Position numbers and translations under genes: made by a program. From Candidatus Thermochlorobacter aerophilus (GTDB lineage: Bacteria; Bacteroidota; Chlorobiia; Chlorobiales; Thermochlorobacteraceae), in contig PHFL01000007.1 in assembly GCA_002794105.1 (NCBI GenBank), positions 83,412 through 147,411 of the forward strand: 64,000 bases of DNA. The letters are read 5' to 3'. Each line of letters begins with the position of its first letter. The first letter of the stretch is position 1. Below are positions 8,472 through 17,583 of the stretch, piece after piece. The notes below the pieces were generated by a model, which worked only from the letters and a program-made list of their open reading frames with translations, was not told the origin of the DNA and ran no database searches.

Positions 8472-8660
8472 ATGAGCGATAGCGCACTGATTATTTTCGG
8501 CACTATTATCACCATGCTGTTGGTGGGAGGAATCGTCTTTTCTCTACTGGAATTTAAGCGCATGCACGACAATCCAAAGCCAGAGAACATGAGCGATAAG
8601 CTGCCAGAAGCAAACTCTAAGCCGCCTCGCTCGGTCAAGGTCGCAAAAGATGAATACTAA
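8472..8660 (+). CDS. small single-pass membrane protein within the act operon (62 aa)
   Basis: 62 residues: one N-terminal transmembrane helix (ALIIFGTIITMLLVGGIVFS) followed by a polar, Pro- and Lys-rich tail of about 35 residues. A good ribosome-binding site (GGGAGG) precedes the ATG. In shape it resembles small oxidase subunits such as CcoQ, but there is no specific similarity I can claim. It is the third of three short membrane proteins between actB and actC and is followed by a 116-base gap. Confidence 0.75.
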   Translation: MSDSALIIFGTIITMLLVGGIVFSLLEFKRMHDNPKPENMSDKLPEANSKPPRSVKVAKDEY

Positions 8661-8714
8661 GCGAAACGATTCAGAGCCAAGCACCAACAACGTGCAAGGC
8701 AAATGTCTCAACAT

Positions 8715-8760
8715 TTGACAATCACTCTCTGAAAGGGAGACTTTGAGAAATTGAACCGTT
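8715..8760 (+). promoter_or_regulatory. structured gap and possible internal promoter before actC
   Basis: In the 116-base gap before actC a perfect TTGACA (8715-8720) is present, but no good -10 element follows at the right distance. The same stretch can fold: TCTCAA (8705-8710) with TTGAGA (8743-8748) enclosing CTCTC / GGGAG. It may be an internal promoter or an RNA processing or stabilising element inside the operon. Weak evidence. Confidence 0.25.
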
Positions 8761-8776
8761 CAAAACGACAAGAATT

Positions 8777-10258
8777 ATGCAAGCAACAGTGACAGCAGTA
8801 GAAGAAAAAAAGCGGCAAGAAGCCATAGACAAACCGCTGATTGAGAACAACCCCACATTCCACACCATCACGCAGGATGTGGCAGAGGTGACGGAAAACC
8901 CAGCGCCAAAAGCGTGGTGGATTGCGTTTGGGATTTCATTTGCCGCTGCGCTGATGTGGTTATGCACCATCATCTACCTGATTTTCAAGGGTATTGGCAT
9001 CTGGGGCAATCACACAACGGTCGGCTGGGCATGGGACATCACCAACTTCGTCTGGTGGGTCGGTATTGGTCACGCTGGCACGCTGATTTCAGCAGTGCTT
9101 TTTCTCTTTCGCCAAAAATGGCGCACCTCCATCAACCGCTTCTCGGAAGCCATGACGATTTTTGCCGTCATTTGCGCGGCAACATTCGTCACTTTTCACA
9201 CAGGGCGACAGTGGCTGGACTACTGGCTATTCCCCGTGCCAAACCAAATGCAGATGTGGACAAACTTCCGCTCTCCTCTGATGTGGGACGTCTTTGCGGT
9301 TTCAACCTATTTTACGGTCTCGCTGCTATTCTGGTATGTTGGGCTCATTCCAGATTTAGCGACACTGCGCGACCGAGCTAAGCCCGGGCTACGCAAATAC
9401 ATTCTGGGCTTTTTCGCCATGGGTTGGCGCGGCGGCAATCGTCAGTGGAAGCACTACGAAAAAGCCTATCTGATTTTAGCTGGGCTCTCAACCCCGCTGG
9501 TGCTTTCAGTGCACAGCATTGTGTCGTTCGACTTTGCTACCAGCATTTTGCCGGGCTGGCATACCACAATTTTCCCGCCATACTTCGTGGCAGGCGCCAT
9601 CTTCTCAGGCTTTGCAATGGTGATGACGCTGGCAGTCTTGGCCAGAATCGTCTATCCAAAAATGCAAGCCATCATCAACATGCAGCATCTTGAGAAGATG
9701 AACATCATCATGCTAGTTACAGGAATGATGGTGGGCTATGCATATGGCTGTGAATTCTTCATCGCATGGTATAGCGGCAATGAATACGAAGCCTCGATTT
9801 TCATCAAGCGCGCAACGGGTCCTTACGCTTGGGCTTACTGGTCTATGATTTTCTGCAATGTGGTGGTGCCGCAAGTGTTCTGGTTCAAAAAATTGCGCCA
9901 GAACATCCCAGTGATGTTTATCGTTTCCATTCTCATCAATGTTGGCATGTGGTTTGAGCGGTTTGTCATCACTGTAACTTCTCTCTCGACGGACTTTTTG
10001 CCCTCGAGTTGGAAGTATTACAACCCAACCATTTTTGATGTCATGACCTTTGTGGGGTCACTGGGCGTGTTCATGACGCTGTTCCTGCTCTTCCTACGCT
10101 TTGTGCCGATGGTTGCCATGTTCGAAGTCAAAGGCGTCTTGCCGCAAGCAAACCCACATTGGGAAGGCTATGGGCATCATACAAACGGGCATTATGAAGC
10201 ACATGCTCACGAGGAGCAGAAGCAAGAATCTGAACTTTCTGCGAAAGGAGGGCACTGA
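8777..10258 (+). CDS. actC: alternative complex III subunit ActC, NrfD-like membrane protein
   Basis: 493 residues with about ten hydrophobic segments, of the NrfD/PsrC family. Family knowledge: ActC (with ActF) binds the quinol and may move protons. Conserved features visible are the loop [15 protein letters not shown], the region [17 protein letters not shown] and a His-rich C-terminal tail ([15 protein letters not shown]). The start ATG has only a weak ribosome-binding site after the structured 116-base gap. The stop is 2 bases before actD. Confidence 0.95.
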   Translation: MQATVTAVEEKKRQEAIDKPLIENNPTFHTITQDVAEVTENPAPKAWWIAFGISFAAALMWLCTIIYLIFKGIGIWGNHTTVGWAWDITNFVWWVGIGHAGTLISAVLFLFRQKWRTSINRFSEAMTIFAVICAATFVTFHTGRQWLDYWLFPVPNQMQMWTNFRSPLMWDVFAVSTYFTVSLLFWYVGLIPDLATLRDRAKPGLRKYILGFFAMGWRGGNRQWKHYEKAYLILAGLSTPLVLSVHSIVSFDFATSILPGWHTTIFPPYFVAGAIFSGFAMVMTLAVLARIVYPKMQAIINMQHLEKMNIIMLVTGMMVGYAYGCEFFIAWYSGNEYEASIFIKRATGPYAWAYWSMIFCNVVVPQVFWFKKLRQNIPVMFIVSILINVGMWFERFVITVTSLSTDFLPSSWKYYNPTIFDVMTFVGSLGVFMTLFLLFLRFVPMVAMFEVKGVLPQANPHWEGYGHHTNGHYEAHAHEEQKQESELSAKGGH

Positions 10259-10260
10259 AG

Positions 10261-10962
10261 ATGAACGAGCTTCAAAATCAATCTATGCAAAATGGTGGCG
10301 TGCAGACGTTAGAGGAGCTTAAGCGCAATGCCGAGGCAGCTAAGAATCAAGCACGTCAAATTCTAATTGAGGCTGAGGCTGAAGCCGTAGTGGCAGAATT
10401 CGATAACCCAGCTGAACTCCTGCGTGCCGCCAGAAAGGTGCGCGAAGCAGGCTACGACCGCTTCGAGTGCTATTCACCCTTCCCAATTCACGGAATGGAT
10501 GAAGCGATGGGATTGCGCCCATCGATACTTGGATACATTGTCTTCGCAGTAGGCTTCTCTGGGTTTCTCTTTGCAATTTGGCTACAGTGGTGGACCAATG
10601 TAGTCGACTACCCACTGGTGTTTTCAGGCAAGCCGTATTTCAGTCTGCCTACCTTTGTGCCAGTCATGTTTGAGCTCATGGTACTGACCTCAGCGTTTGC
10701 AGCTATCATTGGAATGTTCTATCTCAACAAAATGCCACGATTTTATCATCCAATGTTTTACTCCGACCGCTTTACAGCAAAAGCTACAGACGATGGATTC
10801 TTCGTGGCGATTTTCATGTGGGATAAAAAATTCAATGTCAAGGAAATTCGTGCCTTCTTTGAAAGCATCGGTGGAAAAAACATTGAAGTGGTGCATCGTC
10901 CCATTGACGACGCAGAAATTGAGCAACTGGTGAGCAGCCAAAAAATGGAGGTTGTAAAATGA
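10261..10962 (+). CDS. actD: alternative complex III subunit ActD (DUF3341)
   Basis: 233 residues. An N-terminal soluble, Ala- and Glu-rich part of about 75 residues precedes the signature of the family (YDRFECYSPFPIHGMDEAMG), two transmembrane helices around residues 85-150, and a cytoplasmic end. This is the usual ActD architecture; the N-terminal coiled part is longer than the minimal version. AGGAGG in the actC tail serves as ribosome-binding site. The stop overlaps the actE start by 4 bases (ATGA), implying coupled translation. Confidence 0.93.
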   Translation: MNELQNQSMQNGGVQTLEELKRNAEAAKNQARQILIEAEAEAVVAEFDNPAELLRAARKVREAGYDRFECYSPFPIHGMDEAMGLRPSILGYIVFAVGFSGFLFAIWLQWWTNVVDYPLVFSGKPYFSLPTFVPVMFELMVLTSAFAAIIGMFYLNKMPRFYHPMFYSDRFTAKATDDGFFVAIFMWDKKFNVKEIRAFFESIGGKNIEVVHRPIDDAEIEQLVSSQKMEVVK

Positions 10963-11600
10963 GTGCCAAAACATCTCTAATGCCAGCATTGATGATGGCT
11001 CTTGCTATCATCGTTCTTGGTGGATGCGGTGTGCGCGGATTGCCAAGCGAAAATCCGCCCATTCACCCAAACCCGAACATGGATACGCAAGAGAAGATGA
11101 AGCCATTTCGCAAAAGTGAATTTTTCGCCGATGGCTTAGCAATGCGTATCCCCGTAGCTGGCACGGTCGCACGAGGCGGATTGCGTGAAAATAGCATCTA
11201 CTACACTGGCATAAGTAAGACTGGTGACACAGTCAAAGTCATGCCCGTCGATATTACGATGGAGCTGTTGCAACGCGGTCAGCAACGCTACAACATCTAC
11301 TGCGCGCCGTGCCACAGCCGAGTAGGCGATGGAAAAGGTATTGTGGTAGAAAGAGGTATCCAAAATGGATACATCGTGCCTGCAACGAACTTGCATGAAC
11401 CGCGCCTGCTCAGCGCACCAGACGGACATCTCTACGCCGTCATTTCAAACGGTATCAGAAACATGTCGGGCTACAAGCATCAGATTTCCGTCGCCGACCG
11501 CTGGGCGATTGTGGCGTATGTGCGTGCCTTGCAGCGTGCACAGCACGCCTCTTTGGCAGATGTCCCTGAAAATGTTCGTAAAGAACTCATCAAGCAGTAA
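10959..11600 (+). CDS. actE: alternative complex III subunit ActE, monoheme cytochrome c lipoprotein
   Basis: 213 residues with a lipoprotein signal (MALAIIVLGGC, lipobox LGGC) and a single heme site CAPCH about 110 residues in, followed by GDGKG as in class I cytochromes; the likely sixth ligand is the Met of RNMSGY. ActE hands electrons from the complex to the oxidase or a soluble carrier on the outer side of the membrane. It overlaps actD by 4 bases and is followed 9 bases later by actF. Confidence 0.93.
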   Translation: MSAKTSLMPALMMALAIIVLGGCGVRGLPSENPPIHPNPNMDTQEKMKPFRKSEFFADGLAMRIPVAGTVARGGLRENSIYYTGISKTGDTVKVMPVDITMELLQRGQQRYNIYCAPCHSRVGDGKGIVVERGIQNGYIVPATNLHEPRLLSAPDGHLYAVISNGIRNMSGYKHQISVADRWAIVAYVRALQRAQHASLADVPENVRKELIKQ

Positions 11601-11609
11601 GGAGAAACT

Positions 11610-12806
11610 ATGAGCGTGCAAGAATTCCGAATCACCAAAGATAACGGCTTCGGGAAAATTGCCTTAGGCATAGGATGTGCAGCATTAGTTGCCTCAGTAG
11701 CGGGTCTTATGACAAACCGCGCAGAATTCTTCCATGCCTATTTGGTAGCATATTGCTTCTGGCTGGGCATTTCACTCGGTAGCCTATTCTTTACCATGCT
11801 GCATCATATCGTCAGTGCCGATTGGAGCACGGTGTTTCGCCGCATCTCTGAATCGCTAATGATAACAATGCCAGTGATGGCAGTTCTCTTCATTCCAATC
11901 GGACTGGGTATTCACGACCTCTATCACTGGTCTCACGCTGAAGCCGTAGCCGCTGACAAAATTTTGCAGCATAAAGCAGGTTGGCTCAATACAGGATTTT
12001 TCCTCGTGCGAGCTTTTATCTACTTTGCAATCTGGACAGCACTGGCATATTCGCTCTACAAAACCTCTCTTGAGCAAGACAAGCGCTACGACGAAAAACA
12101 CCGAGCAACCTTCAAAGCAATTAGTGCGCCGGGCATTTTGCTCTTTGCACTCTCGCTGACCTTTGCAGCATGGGATTGGGTTATGTCGTTAGACCCACAC
12201 TGGTATTCTACCATTTTCGGCATCTACATGTTTGCAGGCGCATGGTGGGCAACTTTAGCATTTATCGTCTTCTTTTCGCTGTATTTGCGCGCAAATGGCG
12301 TGCTCGCAAGCGAAATCAAAGTCGACCACTACCACGATATGGGCAAGCTGATGTTCGGCTTTACGGTCTTCTGGGCTTATATTGCCTTCTCGCAATTTAT
12401 GCTCATCTGGTATGGTAATATCGAAGAAGAAACCATTTTCTATAAGCATCGCTGGGAACATGGCTGGGAGTATGTCTCTATCTTTCTTGGTATTGGACAC
12501 TTTGCTATTCCCTTCTTTCCGCTGCTTTTGCGAGCTGCAAAGCGCAATCTGACTTTCATGCGCATCATATCAGCATGGATGCTCTTCATGCACTATGTAG
12601 ACCTATTCTGGCTAATTATGCCAAACCTCGGTGCACACGGTGAGCAACCTGCTGCTCATGGCGTGCATGTCTCATGGATGCACCTCGCCACTTTCTTAGG
12701 CATTGGCGGCATTTTCCTCTGGTTCTTCTGGCAGCGCCTAACTTCAGCGCCACTATTGCCAATTGGCGATGCCAGATTGAAACTGTCACTGGAATTTCAT
12801 CAGTGA
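11610..12806 (+). CDS. actF: alternative complex III subunit ActF, NrfD-like membrane protein
   Basis: 398 residues with about ten membrane segments, paralogous to ActC and shorter, as in known act clusters. Conserved stretches include GISLGSLFFTMLHHIVSADW, a motif around HWYSTIFGIYMFAGAWW and FMLIWYGNIEEETIFY. The start ATG has AAGGAG upstream. It completes the core set ActA-F. No separate actG-like gene is recognised, though two unassigned membrane proteins follow. Confidence 0.93.
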   Translation: MSVQEFRITKDNGFGKIALGIGCAALVASVAGLMTNRAEFFHAYLVAYCFWLGISLGSLFFTMLHHIVSADWSTVFRRISESLMITMPVMAVLFIPIGLGIHDLYHWSHAEAVAADKILQHKAGWLNTGFFLVRAFIYFAIWTALAYSLYKTSLEQDKRYDEKHRATFKAISAPGILLFALSLTFAAWDWVMSLDPHWYSTIFGIYMFAGAWWATLAFIVFFSLYLRANGVLASEIKVDHYHDMGKLMFGFTVFWAYIAFSQFMLIWYGNIEEETIFYKHRWEHGWEYVSIFLGIGHFAIPFFPLLLRAAKRNLTFMRIISAWMLFMHYVDLFWLIMPNLGAHGEQPAAHGVHVSWMHLATFLGIGGIFLWFFWQRLTSAPLLPIGDARLKLSLEFHQ

Positions 12807-12859
12807 AACATAGAGAAGACAACTAGTTTGAAAATTTTTCGGCAAAGGAGAATTGAAGC

Positions 12860-13366
12860 ATGACGGAAACAAAGGAACAAAAGAAAATAGAAACCGCTCC
12901 TGCAAAAGATACTCTGCAGAGCTTGCAACCGCTTCGCCCCGAAGACATCTTCAAGCAAGCTGAAATCGACTACGAGCGTGAAGATGTAAATGGAGTAAGA
13001 ATCATTGGCTCATTTATCATCGGGACCATTGTCGTAGCAATTGTGATGTTTGCCATATCACAGTATTTCATCATTAGCCGTGAGCATGAAATGCTCGAGA
13101 GTGCGCTGAAGCCTGAAAATAATCTCTTGCGCGATGTGCGGCAGCGCGAAGAAGGCGCACTCAATAGTTATAAGGTGATTGATGAAAAGAAAGGCATCTA
13201 TCAAATCCCTATCAGTGAAGCAATGAAAATCATTGCCGATGAAGCTTATCAGAAGAAGAAGGCAGCACTTGAAGCACAAATGAAAGAATCTGCCGTAGCA
13301 AAAGACGATGAAATGCGTAAGACTGAACTGCGACCAACCGAAATGAAGAAATCAGGTCAACGGTAG
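12860..13366 (+). CDS. single-pass membrane protein between actF and sco (168 aa)
   Basis: 168 residues: a polar N-terminus of about 45 residues, one transmembrane helix (IIGSFIIGTIVVAIVMFAIS), and an outer region with the segment KGIYQIPISEAMKIIADE, then a Lys/Glu-rich coiled tail. From memory, a similar IPIxxAMxLI segment occurs in unnamed proteins of other act-cox clusters, so it is probably a conserved assembly or accessory factor; its job is unknown to me. AAAGGAG lies 9 bases before the ATG. Confidence 0.8.
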   Translation: MTETKEQKKIETAPAKDTLQSLQPLRPEDIFKQAEIDYEREDVNGVRIIGSFIIGTIVVAIVMFAISQYFIISREHEMLESALKPENNLLRDVRQREEGALNSYKVIDEKKGIYQIPISEAMKIIADEAYQKKKAALEAQMKESAVAKDDEMRKTELRPTEMKKSGQR

Positions 13367-13378
13367 AGGGGGTTGCTC

Positions 13379-13495
13379 ATGCTCTTTACGCTGTTCTTTA
13401 TGGTCATGCTCACGGCACTAGTGTTAGGGTTAGGACTTGTAGGTATCACAATGGTGAGAAAATTCATAAAGCCAGAGAATGAGGAAGGAGACTAA
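13379..13495 (+). CDS. 38-residue membrane peptide in the act-cox cluster
   Basis: A 38-codon frame starting at ATG 13379 with GAGGGGG upstream. It is one hydrophobic helix (FFMVMLTALVLGLGLVGITM) with a short basic then acidic tail (VRKFIKPENEEGD). It follows the 168-residue gene by 12 bases. Size and form fit a small oxidase subunit or an insertion factor, but nothing more specific can be said. Codon pattern and ribosome-binding site support that it is real. Confidence 0.6.
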   Translation: MLFTLFFMVMLTALVLGLGLVGITMVRKFIKPENEEGD

Positions 13496-13496
13496 A

Positions 13497-13528
13497 CGAT
13501 GATGATGCAATGCGATGATGATGCAATG
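13497..13528. repeat. 16-base tandem duplication
   Basis: The 16-mer CGATGATGATGCAATG occurs twice in direct tandem (13497-13512 and 13513-13528) just behind the 38-residue gene. It follows a good ribosome-binding site and starts a short frame of 14 codons that stops at 13541-13543. Since 16 is not a multiple of three, the duplication changes reading frame. Confidence 0.9.
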
Positions 13529-13799
13529 CAGAAAAAGCATTGACGCAACTTGAAACAAACTATTCCTCTGCGGCAGACTTTACGGCAGCAGGGGAACACC
13601 TGTGGCAGTTGGATTGGCAGAAAGCTGACAAGCGTAGAACTCGTGGAAAGGTGCCGAAAGTGACAGCAGTGGATGCAGAGGCGGCAGCGATTAAAGGGAC
13701 CTGTCGAGAAAACCTGAATGAACAGAGCCACATTGACGAACTGATGAACGGACAATTTTTGACGAATAATTCAAGAATGACGATTCTGAAAGGAGAAAT
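13529..13799. other. 271-base stretch before sco without a recognised gene
   Basis: A frame in phase with sco is open from a TTG at 13540, but its 80 residues look unlike coding sequence (no family, no signal, odd composition) and no ribosome-binding site precedes the TTG. I regard it as leader or remnant DNA between the 38-residue gene and sco. Confidence 0.5.
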
Positions 13800-14625
13800 A
13801 TGTCTTCTACTTGCCTTATGCATGGCAACGGCAATGGCACAAGCCCAAGTCATTATGGAAAAGCCACGAGCTTTGCAAGGCATTGATGTTGTTGAGCACT
13901 TAGGAGAGACTATTCCAGATACGCTCACATTTCAAGATGAAACTGGCAAGACAGTAAAGCTGAGCGACTACCTTCATCAAGGCAAGCCGCTCATCTTAGT
14001 GATGGCATACTACCGCTGCCCAATGCTATGCGACTTAGTCTTAAACGCTGTCTGCGAATCAGCCAAAAGATTAGACCTATCGTTAGGCAAGGATTACAGC
14101 ATCTTGACCGTCAGCATTGATAGCCGAGAGACGTGGGAACTGGCAGCAGCAAAGAAAACGCGCTATAAAGAAGCGTTTGGCAAAAGTGGAGTGGAACAAG
14201 GATGGTTTTTTCTGGCAGACCAATTTGGCAATGCAAAGGTGCTCGCCGACGCCATAGGATTCAAGTATTTCTATGACAAAAAGCGTGATGAATATGCACA
14301 TCCAGCGGTGATTGTGCTGCTATCACCAGAAGGAAAAATCACGCGCTATGTCTATGGCATTAGTTACAAACAGTTCGACTTGAAATTAGGCTTGATTGAA
14401 GCCTCACAGGGGAAAGTTGGAACCACAATAGATAGGCTGATTCTCTCGTGTTTCCACTACGACCCAACATCAGGGAGCTATGTTCCCGTAGCAATGAACA
14501 TCATGCGTTTGGGTGGAGTCATAACGCTGGTTGTGCTAACAGTCGTCCTTGGCTCCCTATGGATACGAGAGAGTCGCAAGCATAGGCACAAAGGAAATCC
14601 AAGTGTCGATATTCCAATGAATTAA
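13800..14625 (+). CDS. Sco1/SenC family copper chaperone (start region shows a one-base frame problem)
   Basis: Thioredoxin-fold protein of the Sco family, which delivers copper to the CuA site of subunit II encoded next. The copper-binding CPMLC pair is at bases 14017-14031 and the distal His is in YAHPAVIVLL. A C-terminal transmembrane helix (VITLVVLTVVLGSLWI) and a signal-like N-terminus are present. The best ribosome-binding site (AAAGGAG, 13789-13795) stands in front of an ATG at 13800, but that ATG is out of frame by one base; removing T13803 gives MLLLALCMATAMAQAQ, a proper signal peptide. As read, the only in-frame ATG is 13777, which lacks a ribosome-binding site. Sequence error or a recent mutation are both possible. 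Confidence 0.85.
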
Positions 14626-14640
14626 ACTGAAGAAAGTCAT

Positions 14641-15585
14641 ATGAATCCGAAAACTGCAAGTAGCTGGGTGCCACCCGAAGCCTCGACGGTCGCACGAGAA
14701 ACCGATAGTCTTATCATCTTTATTGCTAATGCTGCCGCAATTCTGTTCGTTGCGGTAACGTTGGTATCGCTCTACTATCTCTGGAAATACAGGCGGACGG
14801 GCGAAAAACCGACATTTACTTCGCCGATTTCACATAACACTCGCTTGGAAATTATCTGGACACTAATTCCAACGGTATTGGTGATTATGATTTTTTTCTG
14901 GGGATTTCGCTCGTACATGGATATGCGTGTGGTGCCTGCAAACTCTATGCAAATCAAGGTAACAGGAAAGAAATGGTTTTGGGCATTCGATTATCCGAAT
15001 GGCACGAGCAGCGTCAATGAATTGGTAGTGCCAGTGGGCAAACCAATTAAAGCTCTGATTTCCTCTACCGATGTGATTCACAGCTTTTACATTCCAGCAT
15101 TCCGTATCAAGATGGATGCTGTACCAAACCGCTATACCACCGTGGCGTTTACGCCAACCGAAGTCGGCACATATGACATCTTCTGCGCCGAATACTGCGG
15201 CACAAGTCATTCGGGGATGATTGGTAAGGTGCATGTCAAAACCGAAGCCGAATACAAGAAATGGCTGGAAGAAGCAGAAAGTGGTGGAAAAATGACACCA
15301 GCAGAATTTGGGGCAAAGCTCTACGTCTCCAAAGCTTGTGCCACCTGCCATAGCATTGATGGCAGTGCCAATACAGGACCGACGTGGAAAGGAATCTTCG
15401 GTAAAAAGCACAAAATGGCAGATGGCTCTGAAGTCTTGGTCGATGAAAACTACATCCGCCAATCTATTCTGGAGCCCAATGCAAAGATTGTAGCAGGGTA
15501 TCAACCTGTAATGCCTACCTATCAAGGCTTGCTCAAGGATAAGCAAATTGATGCCTTGATAGAATACATCAAAACCCTGAAGTAA
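14641..15585 (+). CDS. coxB: cytochrome c oxidase subunit II with fused cytochrome c domain (caa3 type)
   Basis: 314 residues. Two N-terminal membrane helices (about 25-50 and 70-92), then the CuA domain with the ligand His of VIHSFYIP and Cys182/Cys186 in CAEYCGTSHSGM, then a class I cytochrome c domain with CATCH at 233-237 and a likely Met ligand in YQPVMPTYQG. The fused heme domain makes this a caa3-type oxidase, receiving electrons from ActE or a soluble cytochrome. It follows sco by 15 bases. Confidence 0.95.
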   Translation: MNPKTASSWVPPEASTVARETDSLIIFIANAAAILFVAVTLVSLYYLWKYRRTGEKPTFTSPISHNTRLEIIWTLIPTVLVIMIFFWGFRSYMDMRVVPANSMQIKVTGKKWFWAFDYPNGTSSVNELVVPVGKPIKALISSTDVIHSFYIPAFRIKMDAVPNRYTTVAFTPTEVGTYDIFCAEYCGTSHSGMIGKVHVKTEAEYKKWLEEAESGGKMTPAEFGAKLYVSKACATCHSIDGSANTGPTWKGIFGKKHKMADGSEVLVDENYIRQSILEPNAKIVAGYQPVMPTYQGLLKDKQIDALIEYIKTLK

Positions 15586-15639
15586 TCATCTGAAGACAGT
15601 TTTGAAAGTTTTGAAGTTCTTAACCAAAGGAGGAAAACT

Positions 15640-17418
15640 ATGGCTGCACTCACTGAAACAGGCATGGCAACAGCGACACACACAGCTGTGGAGCAGTCGC
15701 CACCGAGCTACCTTAATTCCCCAAAGGGAATTTGGTCATGGATTTATACACTCGATCATAAGCGCATCGCCTTGCTGTATCTTTTCACGGTCATGACCTT
15801 TTTCCTTGTTGGGGGCATCTTTGCGTTGGTCCTACGCTTTGAGCTATGGTATCATGGTGCAGGCTTGCAGAACGAAGTAATGAAGCGAGGATTGGTGGGA
15901 CCGGACACCTATAATCAGCTTTTTACCTTGCATGGTGCCATCATGGTGTTTTTGTTCATTATCCCAGCAATCCCTGCCATCATTGGCAATTTCGTGCTAC
16001 CACTAATGCTGGGCGCAAAAGATTTGGCATTTCCGAAGCTAAATCTGGCAAGTTTCTATGTGTATGTGTTGGGCTCGCTCTTTTGCATCTATTCCTTAGT
16101 AACGGGCGGCGTCGATACAGGCTGGACCTTCTATACGCCATACAGCGTAGAGACCAAAGGTTCAGTAATTTCCATGACACTCGGCGCATTCATTCTTGGC
16201 TTCTCTTCCATTTTTACTGGCATCAATTTCATTGTAACGATTCACAAAATGCGGGCGCCGGGAATGACATGGTTCAATATGCCACTGTTTGTATGGGGAA
16301 TGTATGCCACATCAATCATTCAGGTCATGGCAACCCCAGTCTTAGGCATCACGCTGCTGCTGCTAGTTCTCGAGCGTGCCTTCGGCATCGGCATCTTTGA
16401 CCCAGCATTAGGTGGAGACCCTGTGCTGTATCAGCACTTCTTCTGGTTCTACTCGCATCCTGCTGTCTACATCATGATTCTGCCTGCCATGGCAGTCATT
16501 TCTGAACTTATCGCAACATTTTCTCACAAGAAAGTCTTCGGCTACAAACCAATCGCCTTTTCAAGCATTGCGATTGCATTTGTGAGCTTTCTTGTGTGGG
16601 GACATCACATGTTTACCAGCGGGCAATCTGAACTGGCTTCCGCAATATTTTCCTTCCTGACCTTCTTGGTTGGAATCCCATCAGGTATCAAGGTCTTCAA
16701 CTGGGTGGCAACGATGTATCGCGGTTCACTGACTTTTCAAGCACCGATGCTCTATGCACATGCATTTCTCTGCCTTTTCACTATCGGCGGTTTGACAGGC
16801 ATTTTCTTAGGCGCACTGTCAGTGGATGTGCATTTGCATGATACCTATTTCGTGGTGGCACACTTCCACTATGTGATGATGGGAGGTGTCGTGATGGCAT
16901 TCCTAGGCGGCTTACACTACTGGTGGCCAAAGATGTGGGGCAAAATGTATGATGAATTCTGGGCAGCTATTTCCGCCGCTCTCATTTTCATTGGATTCAA
17001 CATCACTTTCTTCCCACAGTTTATCATGGGCTTGCAGGGCATGCCACGCCGATACTATGCCTACTTAGACCAGTATCAGACCATGCACATGCTCTCCACA
17101 TTCGGTACATGGATACTGGCACTTGGCTTTATCGTGATGGCAATCTACCTAATTCATTCTCTCGTTGCAGGCAAACCTGCACCGAAAAACCCATGGTATT
17201 CCTTGGGCTTAGAGTGGACCACAGCTTCCCCACCGCCAACTGAAAACTTCGTGGGCAACCCACGCCTGCTCTGGGGATGCTACGACTACGACCGCGTGAT
17301 GATGGATAAGGATGGCTTGGTAACCTTCAATCCTGACTTCAAAGATGAGCATGAGCACGATGGCAAAAAGAAAGTCCAGAAAAAGGAACGCTACGAAACT
17401 ACACGCTCTTTTAACTAA
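15640..17418 (+). CDS. coxA: cytochrome c oxidase subunit I, A2 type
   Basis: 592 residues with about twelve membrane helices, the catalytic subunit holding the low-spin heme and the heme-copper site. The helix VI region reads WFYSHPAVY (Tyr271-Ser272), so the Glu of the classical D-channel is replaced by the YS pair that defines A2-type enzymes such as those of Thermus and Rhodothermus. The metal ligands WGHHMF and [13 protein letters not shown] are intact. AAAGGAGG precedes the ATG. Subunits III and IV are not encoded nearby; the gene ends the cluster before a strong terminator. Confidence 0.96.
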   Translation: MAALTETGMATATHTAVEQSPPSYLNSPKGIWSWIYTLDHKRIALLYLFTVMTFFLVGGIFALVLRFELWYHGAGLQNEVMKRGLVGPDTYNQLFTLHGAIMVFLFIIPAIPAIIGNFVLPLMLGAKDLAFPKLNLASFYVYVLGSLFCIYSLVTGGVDTGWTFYTPYSVETKGSVISMTLGAFILGFSSIFTGINFIVTIHKMRAPGMTWFNMPLFVWGMYATSIIQVMATPVLGITLLLLVLERAFGIGIFDPALGGDPVLYQHFFWFYSHPAVYIMILPAMAVISELIATFSHKKVFGYKPIAFSSIAIAFVSFLVWGHHMFTSGQSELASAIFSFLTFLVGIPSGIKVFNWVATMYRGSLTFQAPMLYAHAFLCLFTIGGLTGIFLGALSVDVHLHDTYFVVAHFHYVMMGGVVMAFLGGLHYWWPKMWGKMYDEFWAAISAALIFIGFNITFFPQFIMGLQGMPRRYYAYLDQYQTMHMLSTFGTWILALGFIVMAIYLIHSLVAGKPAPKNPWYSLGLEWTTASPPPTENFVGNPRLLWGCYDYDRVMMDKDGLVTFNPDFKDEHEHDGKKKVQKKERYETTRSFN

Positions 17419-17443
17419 AAATCTTTGAAATATCCTTTATTGC

Positions 17444-17478
17444 AAAGCGACGCCACAGTGCGTCGCTTTCATTTTTGA
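17444..17478 (+). terminator. rho-independent terminator after coxA
   Basis: A perfect 10-base stem (AAAGCGACGC, 17444-17453, with 17460-17469) around a six-base loop, followed by CATTTTT. It ends the act-cox transcript 25 bases after the coxA stop. Confidence 0.9.
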
Positions 17479-17583
17479 CTGCCACGCATAAAAAGGGGAG
17501 ATAACTCCCCCGAGAAAAATTCCCTATGCGCAAGTTGAAAAATCAGGCGCAGCCATTAGTCATACAAAAAGAGAGGATTGCTT

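Noticed and set aside
13540-13776. N-terminal extension of the Sco protein from TTG 13540
   Set aside because: Composition unlike protein, no ribosome-binding site, and a signal peptide begins later.
14863-15546. 227-codon frame opposite coxB
   Set aside because: Antisense shadow of a clearly conserved gene.
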